A stretch of DNA of 64,000 bases from Tateyamaria sp947503385 (GCF_051195235.1 NZ_JBNFZM010000002.1:62001-126000); one strand, 5' to 3'; positions 16,844 through 25,307 are shown, counted from the stretch's first letter. Translations and numbers: made by a program. Notes: generated from the sequence alone by a model not told the origin.

Positions 16844-17305
16844 TTATGCGCTCCGCGTGTTCTTCTTGTTCATGGATTTGACATCCAGAACTTCGGGGCT
16901 TTGTGCCTCGTGCGGGTGCTCGGCACCGGCATAGACACGCAGGTTGGTCATCTGCTGGCGGCTCAGGCGGTTGCCCGGAAGCATACGCTTGACGGCCAGG
17001 GTCACGACCCGCTCGGGGTGCGCGCCTTCGAGGATCTGCGCCTTGGTGCGCGACTTGATCCCGCCGGGGTGGCCAGTGTGCCAGTAATGGTTTTCGTCGC
17101 GCTTCTTGCCGGTCAGCTGGATCTTGTCAGCGTTGACGATGATGACATTGTCACCACAGTCCATGTGGGGCGTAAAGGACGGCTTGTGCTTGCCACGCAG
17201 GCGCATGGCGACGATCGAGGCAAGACGGCCCAGCACCACGCCTTCGGCGTCGATGATGATCCATTTCTTGTCGATGTCCGCAGGTGTTGCGGTATAGGTT
17301 TTCAT
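16844..17305 (-). CDS. rplM: 50S ribosomal protein L13
   Basis: Ribosomal protein L13, an early-assembly 23S rRNA binder. The 153-residue form begins MKTYTATPADIDKKWIIID, the usual alphaproteobacterial start, so the longer upstream frame is not coding. The conserved motifs GRLAS, MDCGDNVIIVNA and VKRMLPGN are all present. First gene of the rplM-rpsI operon. Confidence 0.98.
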   Translation of the reverse strand: MKTYTATPADIDKKWIIIDAEGVVLGRLASIVAMRLRGKHKPSFTPHMDCGDNVIIVNADKIQLTGKKRDENHYWHTGHPGGIKSRTKAQILEGAHPERVVTLAVKRMLPGNRLSRQQMTNLRVYAGAEHPHEAQSPEVLDVKSMNKKNTRSA

Positions 17306-17344
17306 GTGTGCATCCGGAATAAGAGGGACGTTCGAGATTGCGCG

Positions 17345-17373
17345 GTTATATGGAGGGCTGCAGGGCACGTCAA
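17345..17373 (-). promoter_or_regulatory. Sigma-70 promoter of rplM-rpsI
   Basis: On the minus strand TTGACG (17373-17368) is separated by exactly 17 bp from TATAAC (17350-17345). This is close to housekeeping consensus and places the transcript start about 30 bp upstream of the rplM ATG. The leader is too short for a complex autoregulatory structure. Confidence 0.75.
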
Positions 17374-17520
17374 CGCGTGAAGTGGACTAATTTCCCAATG
17401 CAAACAATGTCTTGAAAATAAGGTATCATATTACCCCACCGCGATACGCCTTGATCTTGCATTTCCGCACGACCCCGGCCAAAACCAGTTCACGATGTAT
17501 GTTTGTGTGCGAGCCCTTCT

Positions 17521-17835
17521 ATGGAACACCTGATTGGCCCGGTCCTTGGCGGGTTGGCCCTGTTGGCGGCGTCAACCGCCTTTGGCATCCCGATGATCCG
17601 CAAGATCGTGACGGTGCGCGAGGCCAAGCACGAACTCCGCGCAGGCTCAGCCGGTTTTCTGCGCAGCATCGCGGGTTGGGCGGTTGTGGTGATATGGCTG
17701 CTTGCCACGTGGTACGTCGCGACAATCGTTGGCGACTGGTTTGCAACAGGTGATCTGGGCGGTGCGGTGGAACGGTCCATGCGGCGCTTGCAGATCGTCT
17801 TTGAAATCGTGATTTCACTGATGGCTCTCAACTGA
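17521..17835 (+). CDS. Small inner-membrane protein, unknown
   Basis: A 104-residue protein with hydrophobic segments at about residues 4-24, 48-70 and a weaker one near the C-terminus. Between them is a basic loop (MIRKIVTVREAKHELRAG). I do not recognise a family. Its TGA overlaps the next ATG (TGATG), which implies translational coupling with the zinc-ribbon protein, so the two probably act together at the membrane. A GTG 18 bp upstream is an alternative start. Confidence 0.7.
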   Translation: MEHLIGPVLGGLALLAASTAFGIPMIRKIVTVREAKHELRAGSAGFLRSIAGWAVVVIWLLATWYVATIVGDWFATGDLGGAVERSMRRLQIVFEIVISLMALN

Positions 17836-18881
17836 TGCAAAGCGCAGAGGTTCTTCAGAAAGAGCTGCAATGCAGCAAGTGCGGCGGGCAGTGTACCTAT
17901 CAGCCCGCGCAGCAGTGTCTGGTCTGTGAAAGCTGCGGCACGCCCGTGCCGTTGGAGACGGACGCGGACGAAGCGGCCAGTGCCGAGTTTCCCTACGACC
18001 CCAACGCCGTCGAAGCGGACCCCAAGACCGTGGACGCCAGCACCGTTCATCACTGTGAGACCTGCGGCGGCGATGTGGTGTTTGTGGGACGCGCGCTGAG
18101 CGAGCGCTGCGCTTATTGTGATGGACCTGTGGTGCTGCGCGAGGGCGACGCGGCGTTTCAGACCATGGCGCTGATCCCCTTTCGCGTTCCACAGGGCGAT
18201 GCGCAGGACTATACCGAAGCGTGGGTCAAAGACCGCTGGGCCGCGCCCAATGATCTGAGCGCAATTGTTGCCAAGGGGCGGGTTGCGGGAATTTATGTGC
18301 CCTTCTGGACCTTCGACAGCACCGAGGCGATTGAATACTGGGCCAGCTACCGCGTGCGGCGCGGCAAGCGCATGGTGACGCGACGCACGACCGGCTCCAT
18401 GTCGACGCAATTTAATGACCTTTTGGTTCCCGCCTCACCACATGTCACGCCGTTGATCCGCGACGGCATCCTGCATGATTTTGACCCGCGCCGGTTGCGA
18501 CCTTTTCGGGCAGGTTACATCGCGGGCTTTGCCGCCGAACAGCACCACCAGACGGTCGAGGATGGTTTGTGGTCCAACAAGGATGACAAGGACCTCTTGA
18601 TCCGAAACCGGATCAAGACCCAGGTGGGCAAATCAGGCGTTCACAACATTTTTTACGACACAAAGACCACCGGCATCCACTATCGCCGGATTCTGCTGCC
18701 GGTGTGGATCATGCATTATGAGTATCAGGGCAAAGCCAAAAAGGTCGTGGTGTGCGGCATCGACGGGCGCGCCTATGGGGAACGCCCTTTTTCTACGTGG
18801 AAGCTGGGAGGTTTGTCGGCGCTGGTCAGTTCCGTGACCATTGCCATTGGCGTCGCTTGGGGCGCGGGTGGGTGGTTCTAG
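17835..18881 (+). CDS. Zinc-ribbon protein with C-terminal membrane helix
   Basis: A 348-residue protein with two CxxC zinc-ribbon halves in the first 35 residues (CSKCGGQC and CESCG) and a further pair at about 74-95 (CETCGG, CAYCDG). A mixed domain of about 200 residues follows, then a hydrophobic C-terminal helix (about 328-346). The family resembles proteins sometimes loosely labelled TFIIB-type zinc finger or primosomal-like, but there is no helicase motif here, so that label should not be used. It is coupled to the preceding small membrane protein. Function unknown. Confidence 0.75.
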   Translation: MQSAEVLQKELQCSKCGGQCTYQPAQQCLVCESCGTPVPLETDADEAASAEFPYDPNAVEADPKTVDASTVHHCETCGGDVVFVGRALSERCAYCDGPVVLREGDAAFQTMALIPFRVPQGDAQDYTEAWVKDRWAAPNDLSAIVAKGRVAGIYVPFWTFDSTEAIEYWASYRVRRGKRMVTRRTTGSMSTQFNDLLVPASPHVTPLIRDGILHDFDPRRLRPFRAGYIAGFAAEQHHQTVEDGLWSNKDDKDLLIRNRIKTQVGKSGVHNIFYDTKTTGIHYRRILLPVWIMHYEYQGKAKKVVVCGIDGRAYGERPFSTWKLGGLSALVSSVTIAIGVAWGAGGWF

Positions 18882-20293
18882 ACGCCGATCACGTCGGGCG
18901 GATTGTCGAGGAGTTCGCGCAACCGGCCCAGCCCGGCCTCAAAGCTCTCCAGGCTCAGCCCGGCATTGATCGCAAACCGCACCGCATGGGGCGCACGCGC
19001 ATCGCGACAGGCGTATTCTTCGGCGGCGCGGATGCGCACCCCCTGCCCTTCGGCCGCCTGCACAAACGCGCCTGCGCGCCAGCCTTCGGGCAGATGCAGC
19101 CAAAGAAATGGCACATCCGCCCGCCAGATCAGATCAAAACTGCCCAGAATATTCACTGCACGCTGCACATAGGTTCCGATCCCCACCCGCGCCGCGTCCA
19201 TGATCGCGGGAAGCTGCGGATGCACCAGCAATGCCGCGCACAAATCCGTCAGCGGCGTCGCCAGACCAAAGAACGAGTATTCAGAGGTGCGCCGCAACGC
19301 TGAGGCCTGACCGGGTGGCGCGACGGCAATGCCCAGACGCAGCGCGGGTGTGATGGATTTGGAGATCGACGAGATGTACCAGCTGCGCTCAGGCACAATC
19401 ATGCGGTAGCATGTGGCCTGCGCCGGGCCGAGGCGATAACAGTCGTCTTCGAGAATTTGCAGATCACAGCGTTCCGCCACTGCGGCAAGTGCTTCGCGGC
19501 GGCTCTGACCGGTAAAGGCGAGCGTCGGATTATGGACCTCCGGTGACGTACAAAACACCTGCGCGTCATGGGCGCGTGCAGCAGCCTCAAGCGCTTCGGG
19601 AATGACGCCATCGCTGTCCATGGCCACCGGGATCACATCGGCGCGCAACAATTCGGCGGCACGACGAAAGCCGGGATAGGCCAGTTCTTCGACCAGCACC
19701 ACCGGACGGCGGCCCTTGAGCAGGGTTTGAAAGATCATCAGGATCGCGTTCTGTCCGCCATTGGCCAGCACCACGTCATCGGGTCCAAATGACCCAAGCG
19801 GCGCCGTTCCCAGCCATTCCGCGGCGGCTGCGCGCGCAGGCCGCCCGCCGGCGCGGGTTGGATAGTGCATCAAGCCCGATGGCGGGTCCTGCGCGACATC
19901 TGCCAGCAACTGCCGGATCAGCGTCGATTGCCCCACATTGGGCAGGTGCGGTGAAAACAGGTTCACATGCCAGCTTTGTGCTGTGGAATTGTGTGGCGTG
20001 CTGTCAACTTCGATGGGGATATCGGCCAGCAACGGCGCCTTTTGGTCAGGCTTGGCCACAAATGTGCCCCGCCCCACTTCGGCCAGCAGCGTGCCATCGT
20101 CCGTCAGCATCGTATAGGCCCGTGCCACCGTGCCCGGCGTGATACCCAGCCGCCATGCCAGATCACGCACCGGAGGCAGTTTATCGCCCGGACCGAGGGC
20201 CCGCGCCGCAATGGCGTCGCGAATGGCCTGCATGACGGCCTTGTATTTCGGTCCCGGTGCCTGCAACAGGTCGGGCTGCCAAATTGTATCCAT
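18878..20293 (-). CDS. MocR-type GntR regulator with aminotransferase-like domain
   Basis: A 471-residue fusion of a GntR winged helix (about residues 14-80, with LPPVRDLAWRLGITPGTVARAY) and a fold-type I aminotransferase domain. The PLP-binding lysine is Lys312 in SISKSITPALRLG, and the DD pair EDDCYR precedes it. MocR/PdxR proteins use PLP or its adducts as effectors. It is divergent from the DUF1127 gene, and repeated ATTGTA-type sites in between overlap its own start, so autoregulation and control of DUF1127 are likely. Its 3' end overlaps the convergent zinc-ribbon gene by 4 bp. Confidence 0.9.
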   Translation of the reverse strand: MDTIWQPDLLQAPGPKYKAVMQAIRDAIAARALGPGDKLPPVRDLAWRLGITPGTVARAYTMLTDDGTLLAEVGRGTFVAKPDQKAPLLADIPIEVDSTPHNSTAQSWHVNLFSPHLPNVGQSTLIRQLLADVAQDPPSGLMHYPTRAGGRPARAAAAEWLGTAPLGSFGPDDVVLANGGQNAILMIFQTLLKGRRPVVLVEELAYPGFRRAAELLRADVIPVAMDSDGVIPEALEAAARAHDAQVFCTSPEVHNPTLAFTGQSRREALAAVAERCDLQILEDDCYRLGPAQATCYRMIVPERSWYISSISKSITPALRLGIAVAPPGQASALRRTSEYSFFGLATPLTDLCAALLVHPQLPAIMDAARVGIGTYVQRAVNILGSFDLIWRADVPFLWLHLPEGWRAGAFVQAAEGQGVRIRAAEEYACRDARAPHAVRFAINAGLSLESFEAGLGRLRELLDNPPDVIGV

Positions 20294-20374
20294 TACAATG
20301 TTTCCGTAGCGTCCAAAGATTTCATATTGTATCTAAATATTCATGGCAATACCGCCATATTGTGTCAATACAAT
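20283..20374. promoter_or_regulatory. Cluster of ATTGTA-type operators between mocR and DUF1127
   Basis: Three occurrences of the half-site ATTGTA/G are visible. ATTGTA-N5-TACAAT is a perfect inverted repeat at 20283-20299 over the regulator's own start codon. A single ATTGTA lies at 20326-20331. ATTGTG-N4-TACAAT is at 20359-20374, just ahead of the DUF1127 ribosome site. The centres are spaced roughly 4 and 3.5 helical turns apart. This layout is typical of a MocR operator controlling both divergent genes. Confidence 0.6.
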
Positions 20375-20388
20375 TTAGGAGATTTCCC

Positions 20389-20622
20389 ATGGCACAGCAG
20401 ATCCAATCCCCCGCAACCCACCTTGCATACCTGACGGCTCAGAACCGCATTCCGGTCGCCTCGGTCGTGGCAGTGCGCGTGGCGGTCCTGCTGTCGAAAT
20501 GGGCCATGCATCGCCGCTCGCGTCTGGCGCTCAAGGATTTGCCAGACCATCTGTTGCGCGACGTGGGACTGACACGCGCCGAGGCTGATACGGAATCTCG
20601 GCGGGTGTTCTGGCGGATGTGA
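20389..20622 (+). CDS. DUF1127 domain protein
   Basis: A 77-residue protein whose C-terminal 40 residues fit the DUF1127 (YjiS-like) Arg-rich domain, with the core LKDLPDHLLRDVGLTRAEAD. In alphaproteobacteria such proteins affect phosphate and carbon metabolism and RNA turnover; the role here is unknown. AGGAG lies 8 bp upstream of the ATG. It is divergent from the MocR regulator and followed by its own terminator, so it is a single-gene unit likely under MocR control. Confidence 0.85.
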   Translation: MAQQIQSPATHLAYLTAQNRIPVASVVAVRVAVLLSKWAMHRRSRLALKDLPDHLLRDVGLTRAEADTESRRVFWRM

Positions 20623-20654
20623 CATCCCCGTGGCACCGCCAGATCTCTTCCTTG

Positions 20655-20681
20655 CGGCCGGGCCTGTCCCGGCCGTTTTTT
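20655..20681 (+). terminator. Rho-independent terminator after DUF1127
   Basis: CGGCCGGG and CCCGGCCG form an 8-bp GC stem with a 5-nt loop, followed by six T. It lies 32 bp after the stop codon. Confidence 0.92.
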
Positions 20682-20691
20682 CATTGGGCTT

Positions 20692-21405
20692 TCAGAATGT
20701 GCGCCGCAGCGCCACCATCACTTGCGTGACCGGCCCGGCCTGGGGGGCGTCATCGGCCAGCCACCCCGTCTTTGTCCGCCCATCAAATCGGCCCAGACGG
20801 GTCAGCGACAGACCATTATCCGCCGCCAACCCGGCAAAATAGGACAGCGGCGCGTGATTGATGGCATAGACGTCACGCCAAGCGCCGGTCACTTCGAACC
20901 CGGGCGCATCATCTTGAATTCGCAAGGTTATCCACGCCTCACCCTGATCCGCCAACCGCTTACCAAGCGCCGCGAACCCCGCTTTGACCAACGGTTCGGT
21001 CAGATGGATGAACACCTGAAACGCCCATATCCTGTCAAAACGCACCTCATCTGGGATTTCATCCGCACCGAATGTGGCGCTCTGGACGATGCGCGGCGTC
21101 CGGTTTTCAAGGTTGAACTCTGACACCAGCGCGCGCGCACCGGCAATACAATCTGCGTCAACGTCGATGCCCGTATATTGCCCCGGCGCCAGTGTTGCGA
21201 TCAGCGGCAGCCCGGCCCTGAGCGGGCCGCATCCCAGATCGAGAAAACTATGGTCGGACCGCAGCCCCAGTTCAGCCAGCAGACGCAATTGCAGGTCACG
21301 CCGTGCCGTCCACCCATCCGGCGGGCCCACCAGCGCTTCGAGCGCGGCCATGCGATCCGGCGGCAGGCTGTCGAACCGCACTGTATCCCAGACCATGCCA
21401 GTCAT
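20692..21405 (-). CDS. Class I SAM-dependent methyltransferase
   Basis: A 237-residue methyltransferase with motif I LDLGCGPLRAGLPLI (about residues 54-68) and the acidic motif II GIDVD. The acceptor is unknown. The start codon overlaps the stop of the thioesterase gene (TGATG), which both defines the start and implies coupled translation. The longer upstream frame would run inside the thioesterase gene and is not used. Confidence 0.8.
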   Translation of the reverse strand: MTGMVWDTVRFDSLPPDRMAALEALVGPPDGWTARRDLQLRLLAELGLRSDHSFLDLGCGPLRAGLPLIATLAPGQYTGIDVDADCIAGARALVSEFNLENRTPRIVQSATFGADEIPDEVRFDRIWAFQVFIHLTEPLVKAGFAALGKRLADQGEAWITLRIQDDAPGFEVTGAWRDVYAINHAPLSYFAGLAADNGLSLTRLGRFDGRTKTGWLADDAPQAGPVTQVMVALRRTF

Positions 21406-21848
21406 CACATGGTCACGTCTGCCGCCGACCCGCGTGGCGGAATGGCATAGGTCAGGCTGGCGCGCGCCACCGGTTTGTCCATGCCTTCGGAATGTATCAA
21501 TACATCTGTCACAGAAAGCTGTTTGCCCAGCTTCAACACCCGCCCGGTGCCCAGCAAATCCACCCCCGCAGCCGGTTTCCGCATAAAGTCGATGGAACAA
21601 TTCGTTGTTACGGCCAGCGCACGCGGCCCGATCTGCGCCAGCGTCGCCACATAGGCCGTCACATCTGCAAGCCCGAACATCGCGGGCCCTGACACGGTGC
21701 CGCCGGGCCGCAGGTGCTTGTCCGAGACATTCAAGCGCAGAACCACCTGATCCTCGCTCACCTCTTCCACATGAAATTCACCCGCAACCTCGAGAAATAC
21801 CGTCTCGAGAAATTGGTTCAAATCATCGGCTGTCATGACAAGCGACAT
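21405..21848 (-). CDS. PaaI family hot-dog thioesterase
   Basis: A 147-residue hotdog-fold thioesterase of the PaaI type. The conserved stretch HLRPGGTVSGPAMFGLADV holds the usual Gly-rich turn and active-site Asp, and TTNCSIDFMRKP follows. It hydrolyses an acyl-CoA whose identity is unknown. It is divergent from the crotonase gene 57 bp away, suggesting a shared control region for acyl-CoA metabolism. Confidence 0.85.
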   Translation of the reverse strand: MSLVMTADDLNQFLETVFLEVAGEFHVEEVSEDQVVLRLNVSDKHLRPGGTVSGPAMFGLADVTAYVATLAQIGPRALAVTTNCSIDFMRKPAAGVDLLGTGRVLKLGKQLSVTDVLIHSEGMDKPVARASLTYAIPPRGSAADVTM

Positions 21849-21905
21849 GCTTTCCCTTCCCCTAATGCTGCCCTAGGGTTGGCCGCAAATATGCGGGAGG
21901 ACAAG

Positions 21906-22691
21906 ATGGCACTTCTGGAACGTCAGGTCACCGATGCGGTGGCGCATCTGACAATGAACGCACCCGAACGGCTGAATGCGTTGTCTGATGAAATGCTGGC
22001 AACGCTGCACGAAGCGCTTGACGATATCGCGGCGGATACGTCCGTTCGGGCTGTCATTCTGTCCGGCGCAGGCAAGGCGTTTTGCGCGGGCCATGACCTA
22101 AAGCAGATGACAGCCGGACGGCAGGTCGAGGATGGCGGGCGCGCATATTTCACGGATCTTTTTGATCGGTGCACCGGGGTCATGACCCGCATCCGCACCC
22201 TGCCCCAACCGGTCATCGCCCAGGTCCATGGCATCGCCACTGCCGCCGGTTGCCAATTGGTGGCGACCTGTGATCTGGCCGTTGCCGCGCACGGCACACG
22301 GTTTGGGGTGAACGGGGTCAATATCGGATTGTTCTGTTCCACCCCGATGGTGCCGCTCAGCCGCAACATCCCGCGCAAGCACGTGTTCGAGATGCTGACC
22401 ACCGGGCATTTCATCGAAGCGGACCGGGCCGTCGAACTGGGGCTCATCAACCGCGCCGTTCCACAAGACACGCTCGTGACAGACACCAAGGCGCTGGCCG
22501 ACACCATCGCGTCAAAGCTGGCCACAGCGGTGAAAATCGGCAAGTCGGCCTATTACGATCAGATGGAAATGCCTGTCGCGGACGCCTATCAGATGACCCG
22601 TGATGTCATGGTCGAGAACATGATGCACCGCGATACGGAAGAAGGCATTAACGCATTTATCGAAAAGCGGTCGCCAGACTGGTCACAATAA
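21906..22691 (+). CDS. Crotonase superfamily protein, ECHDC3-like
   Basis: A 261-residue enoyl-CoA hydratase/isomerase fold. The oxyanion-hole motif GAGKAFCAGHDLKQM is intact (about residues 54-68). At the position where hydratases carry the second catalytic Glu (usual PE in FGLPEVNLGL), this protein has NG in FGVNGVNIGLFCSTP. That FCSTP pattern is characteristic of the ECHDC3 group, so it is probably not a standard hydratase. GGAGG lies about 8 bp upstream of the chosen ATG. The neighbouring divergent thioesterase supports a role with acyl-CoA. Confidence 0.85.
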   Translation: MALLERQVTDAVAHLTMNAPERLNALSDEMLATLHEALDDIAADTSVRAVILSGAGKAFCAGHDLKQMTAGRQVEDGGRAYFTDLFDRCTGVMTRIRTLPQPVIAQVHGIATAAGCQLVATCDLAVAAHGTRFGVNGVNIGLFCSTPMVPLSRNIPRKHVFEMLTTGHFIEADRAVELGLINRAVPQDTLVTDTKALADTIASKLATAVKIGKSAYYDQMEMPVADAYQMTRDVMVENMMHRDTEEGINAFIEKRSPDWSQ

Positions 22692-22978
22692 TGGCAGATT
22701 TCCGCTGGCGGTTTCGGCGGTTTTTTGCCGAAAAACCAAGGGATTCCGCCTGTTGTTTCGTTACAGTCACCAAACAGTTTCCAACTCTGCGCTAGCGAAT
22801 TGGGCGGAAATGGGGCACATTTGAGGCACGGTTAACAACCGATGACGATTTGGGTCGCCGCAGGTCCTCAGGTCCCTCCAGGTCAGCCTCTCTCTGACCG
22901 ACCTACCGCCGCGGCGACCCCAAAAATCCCCAACAGCGTCCCAACTCAAATGCGCAGACCTGCGGCGCGTGCCGACAC
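22692..22978. other. Non-coding gap with a structured palindromic element
   Basis: I find no supportable gene here. TTTCGGC/GCCGAAA at 22712-22733 forms a hairpin shortly after the crotonase stop, without a clear T-run. A larger structure at 22849-22924 is listed separately. The rest appears unremarkable. Confidence 0.5.
22849..22924. ncRNA. Strongly structured element, candidate small RNA
   Basis: TTTGGGTCGCCGC (22849-22861) pairs with GCGGCGACC(C)CAAA (22911-22924), a 13-bp stem with one bulged C. Inside, AGGTCAG (22880-22886) pairs with CTGACC-g-ACCT (22894-22904), giving a nested hairpin. Three AGGTC direct repeats lie on the 5' side. No T-run follows on either strand, so it is not a simple terminator. 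It could be a small RNA, an mRNA 3' structure or a palindromic repeat; strand is undetermined. Confidence 0.4.
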
Positions 22979-23131
22979 CTATACGGGCGGCGTGCAGTTT
23001 TCGGCGCTCAGATCCTTGACCGGATCATCCGGCGCGCAGGCCTCTCCGGATACCGGGTAGGTGTCAGGGGTCTCGCAAGCGGCAAGCACCCCGAGTGCGG
23101 CCAGACACAAGCAAAGCAATGCGCGTTTCAT
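22979..23131 (-). CDS. Small lipoprotein
   Basis: A 50-residue protein starting MKRALLCLCLAALGVLAAC, a textbook lipoprotein signal with the lipobox ending at Cys19. The mature part is only 32 residues, acidic and proline-rich, with two further cysteines that could form a disulfide. Function unknown; several tiny lipoproteins of this kind are found in Rhodobacterales. No operon partner on its strand. Confidence 0.7.
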   Translation of the reverse strand: MKRALLCLCLAALGVLAACETPDTYPVSGEACAPDDPVKDLSAENCTPPV

Positions 23132-23247
23132 CGTATTCTCCATTCTTGATACAGGGGTGTACTTAACCGCACGCGTCGCGCGCCGATTGATCTTTGTCAT
23201 CTGCGGCAATGATTGCGCGGCGCGGCGCGGTGGCCTACATGGCGCGC

Positions 23248-24600
23248 ATGGACAAGACATTACATATCGTGGGCGGTGGCATGGCCGGGTCCGAAGCGGC
23301 GTGGCAAGCGGCACAGCTGGGCATTGACGTCGTCATTCACGAGATGAGGCCAAAGGTCGGCACCTTTGCCCACCAGACGGGCCTGCTGGGTGAAATGGTA
23401 TGTTCCAACTCCTTTCGCTCCGATGACAGCGAACAGAACGCCGTGGGCCTGCTGCATTGGGAAATGCGTGCGGCAGATGGTTTGATCATGGCCATGGCAG
23501 ACCAGCATCGCCTGCCTGCCGGTGGTGCATTGGCGGTGGACCGGGACAACTTTGCCCAATCAGTCACGGACGCATTGACGGCACATCCCAATATTTCCGT
23601 CGCTTTTGGTGAGATCACCGACCTGCCGGATGACGGCCATTGGATTATCGCGACCGGGCCACTGACGTCGTCGACACTGGGACAGGCCATTGCCGCAGAA
23701 ACCGGGGCCGAGGCGCTGGCCTTTTTCGACGCCATCGCCCCCATCGTCTATGCCGACAGCATCGACATGAGCCAGGCGTGGATGCAGTCGCGCTATGACA
23801 AGGGCGAAACCGAGGAAGAGCGCACCGCCTATCTCAACTGCCCCATGGACCGTGACCAGTACGAGGCGTTCATCGATGCCCTGCTGGCCGCAGACAAGAC
23901 CGAATTCCACGAAGGCGAGACCGCAGGCTATTTCGACGGTTGCCTGCCGATCGAGGTCATGGCCGAACGCGGGCGAGAGACGCTGCGCCACGGCCCCATG
24001 AAACCTGTTGGCCTGACCAACCCCCATGCGCCGGATGTCAAACCTTGGGCCGTGGTGCAGCTGCGCCGCGACAACAAGCTGGGCACTTTGTTCAACATCG
24101 TGGGGTTCCAGACCAAGATGAAATACGGCGCTCAGGCGGACGTGTTCAAGATGATCCCGGGCCTCGAAAATGCGCGCTTTGCACGGCTTGGCGGCATCCA
24201 CCGGAACACATTCCTCAACAGTCCGACACTGCTCACGCCCGACATGCGCCTGCGCTCGAAACCGCATATCCGCTTCGCGGGCCAGATCACCGGGGTCGAA
24301 GGATATGTGGAATCCGCAGCGATGGGCCTGCTCGCTGGCCGTATGGCCGCAGCGCAGATCATGGGCCAGAACCTGCCTGTCCCACCAAACACCACAGCGA
24401 TGGGCGCGCTCATCACCCACATCACCGGCGGTGCAGAGGCCAAGACATTCCAGCCAATGAACGTCAATTTCGGCCTCTTTCCTCCCGTCGAAGGTCTGCG
24501 GGGGGGACGCCGGGGGCGCAAGGATCGCTACAAGGCCTACACCGACCGCGCCAAAATCGACTGGCACGGCTGGCTCGCTCCTCAAGCGAAAGCAGCCTGA
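23248..24600 (+). CDS. trmFO: TrmFO, tRNA m5U54 methyltransferase (folate/FAD)
   Basis: Makes ribothymidine at position 54 of tRNA using methylenetetrahydrofolate and FAD, in place of the SAM-dependent TrmA of gamma-proteobacteria. The 450-residue chain opens with the FAD motif HIVGGGMAGSEAAWQAA. The conserved cysteine region MVCSNSFRSDD follows at about residues 50-60. A second cysteine region lies in YLNCPMDRDQYEAF. A start 9 bp upstream (MARMDK) is equally possible. Confidence 0.95.
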   Translation: MDKTLHIVGGGMAGSEAAWQAAQLGIDVVIHEMRPKVGTFAHQTGLLGEMVCSNSFRSDDSEQNAVGLLHWEMRAADGLIMAMADQHRLPAGGALAVDRDNFAQSVTDALTAHPNISVAFGEITDLPDDGHWIIATGPLTSSTLGQAIAAETGAEALAFFDAIAPIVYADSIDMSQAWMQSRYDKGETEEERTAYLNCPMDRDQYEAFIDALLAADKTEFHEGETAGYFDGCLPIEVMAERGRETLRHGPMKPVGLTNPHAPDVKPWAVVQLRRDNKLGTLFNIVGFQTKMKYGAQADVFKMIPGLENARFARLGGIHRNTFLNSPTLLTPDMRLRSKPHIRFAGQITGVEGYVESAAMGLLAGRMAAAQIMGQNLPVPPNTTAMGALITHITGGAEAKTFQPMNVNFGLFPPVEGLRGGRRGRKDRYKAYTDRAKIDWHGWLAPQAKAA

Positions 24601-24601
24601 T

Positions 24602-24646
24602 CTTCTTCTGACCAGAAATACCACGGGGTCTGGGGCAGCGCCCCAG
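24602..24646. repeat. Interspersed hairpin element, copy B
   Basis: The stretch starts with a CTTCTTCT tract, then AAATACC, then GGGGTCTGGGGC, and forms CTGGGGC/GCCCCAG with a 3-nt loop. The same order of blocks is seen at 37629-37679 (copy A), and its first half at 4407-4428. It lies directly after the trmFO stop and may also act in termination. Confidence 0.5.
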
Positions 24647-24701
24647 TCCATCCCACGCCACCCACTGGACGGCACAAAGGTCACAGGCCTATCCTGCACG
24701 T

Positions 24702-25307
24702 ATGACCAAATTCCTCGACAAGGCCTATCAGGCCCGCGACGCCGCATCGACCCGCGCCCTCTACGACGACTGGGCCGCCAGCTACGAAGCCGAAGTGTCC
24801 GCAAACGGATACGCCACCCCGTCGCGCTGTGCTGACGCACTCAAGGCTCACGTGAACGATCTCACCGCCCCGATACTTGACTTTGGATGCGGGACCGGGT
24901 TGTCCGGGCTTGCGCTGAAATTGGCCGGGTTTGATGCCATTGACGGCGTGGACCTGTCCGCAGAGATGCTGACCGAGGCGGGGACCAAGGGCGTCTACCG
25001 CGACTTGAAACAGATCGAGGCTGGCGCGGACCTGCCGCGCACGGACTATACCGCCATCGCCGCCATCGGTGTGATCGGAGCAGGCGCGGCACCGATCACC
25101 GTACTGCACCAGTTGATGCGCGCGCTGCCACGGGACGGCAAGCTGGTCTTTTCCTTCAATGATCACGCGCTGGAAGATCCCGTACACGAAGGCGGCGTCG
25201 CGGAATGGACCGACTGTGGCGCAGCGCGCCTGCTGTTCAAGGAACATGGCCCCCACTTGCCCGGCATTGGCCTCGGCTCCAAAGTCTACGTGCTTGAAAA
25301 AGCGTGA
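24702..25307 (+). CDS. Class I SAM-dependent methyltransferase
   Basis: A 201-residue methyltransferase with motif I LDFGCGTGLSGLALKLAG (about residues 58-75) and the acidic GVDLS following it. The layout resembles small TPR-less ubiE/tam-like enzymes; the acceptor is unknown. Its stop overlaps the GTG of gluQ by 4 bp (GTGA), so the two are co-translated. Confidence 0.82.
   Translation: MTKFLDKAYQARDAASTRALYDDWAASYEAEVSANGYATPSRCADALKAHVNDLTAPILDFGCGTGLSGLALKLAGFDAIDGVDLSAEMLTEAGTKGVYRDLKQIEAGADLPRTDYTAIAAIGVIGAGAAPITVLHQLMRALPRDGKLVFSFNDHALEDPVHEGGVAEWTDCGAARLLFKEHGPHLPGIGLGSKVYVLEKA

Noticed and set aside
22849..22924. 4.5S (SRP) RNA gene
   Set aside because: AGGTCAG resembles part of the SRP core, but the GGAAGGAAGCAGCC-type loop sequence is missing and the outer stem does not fit.
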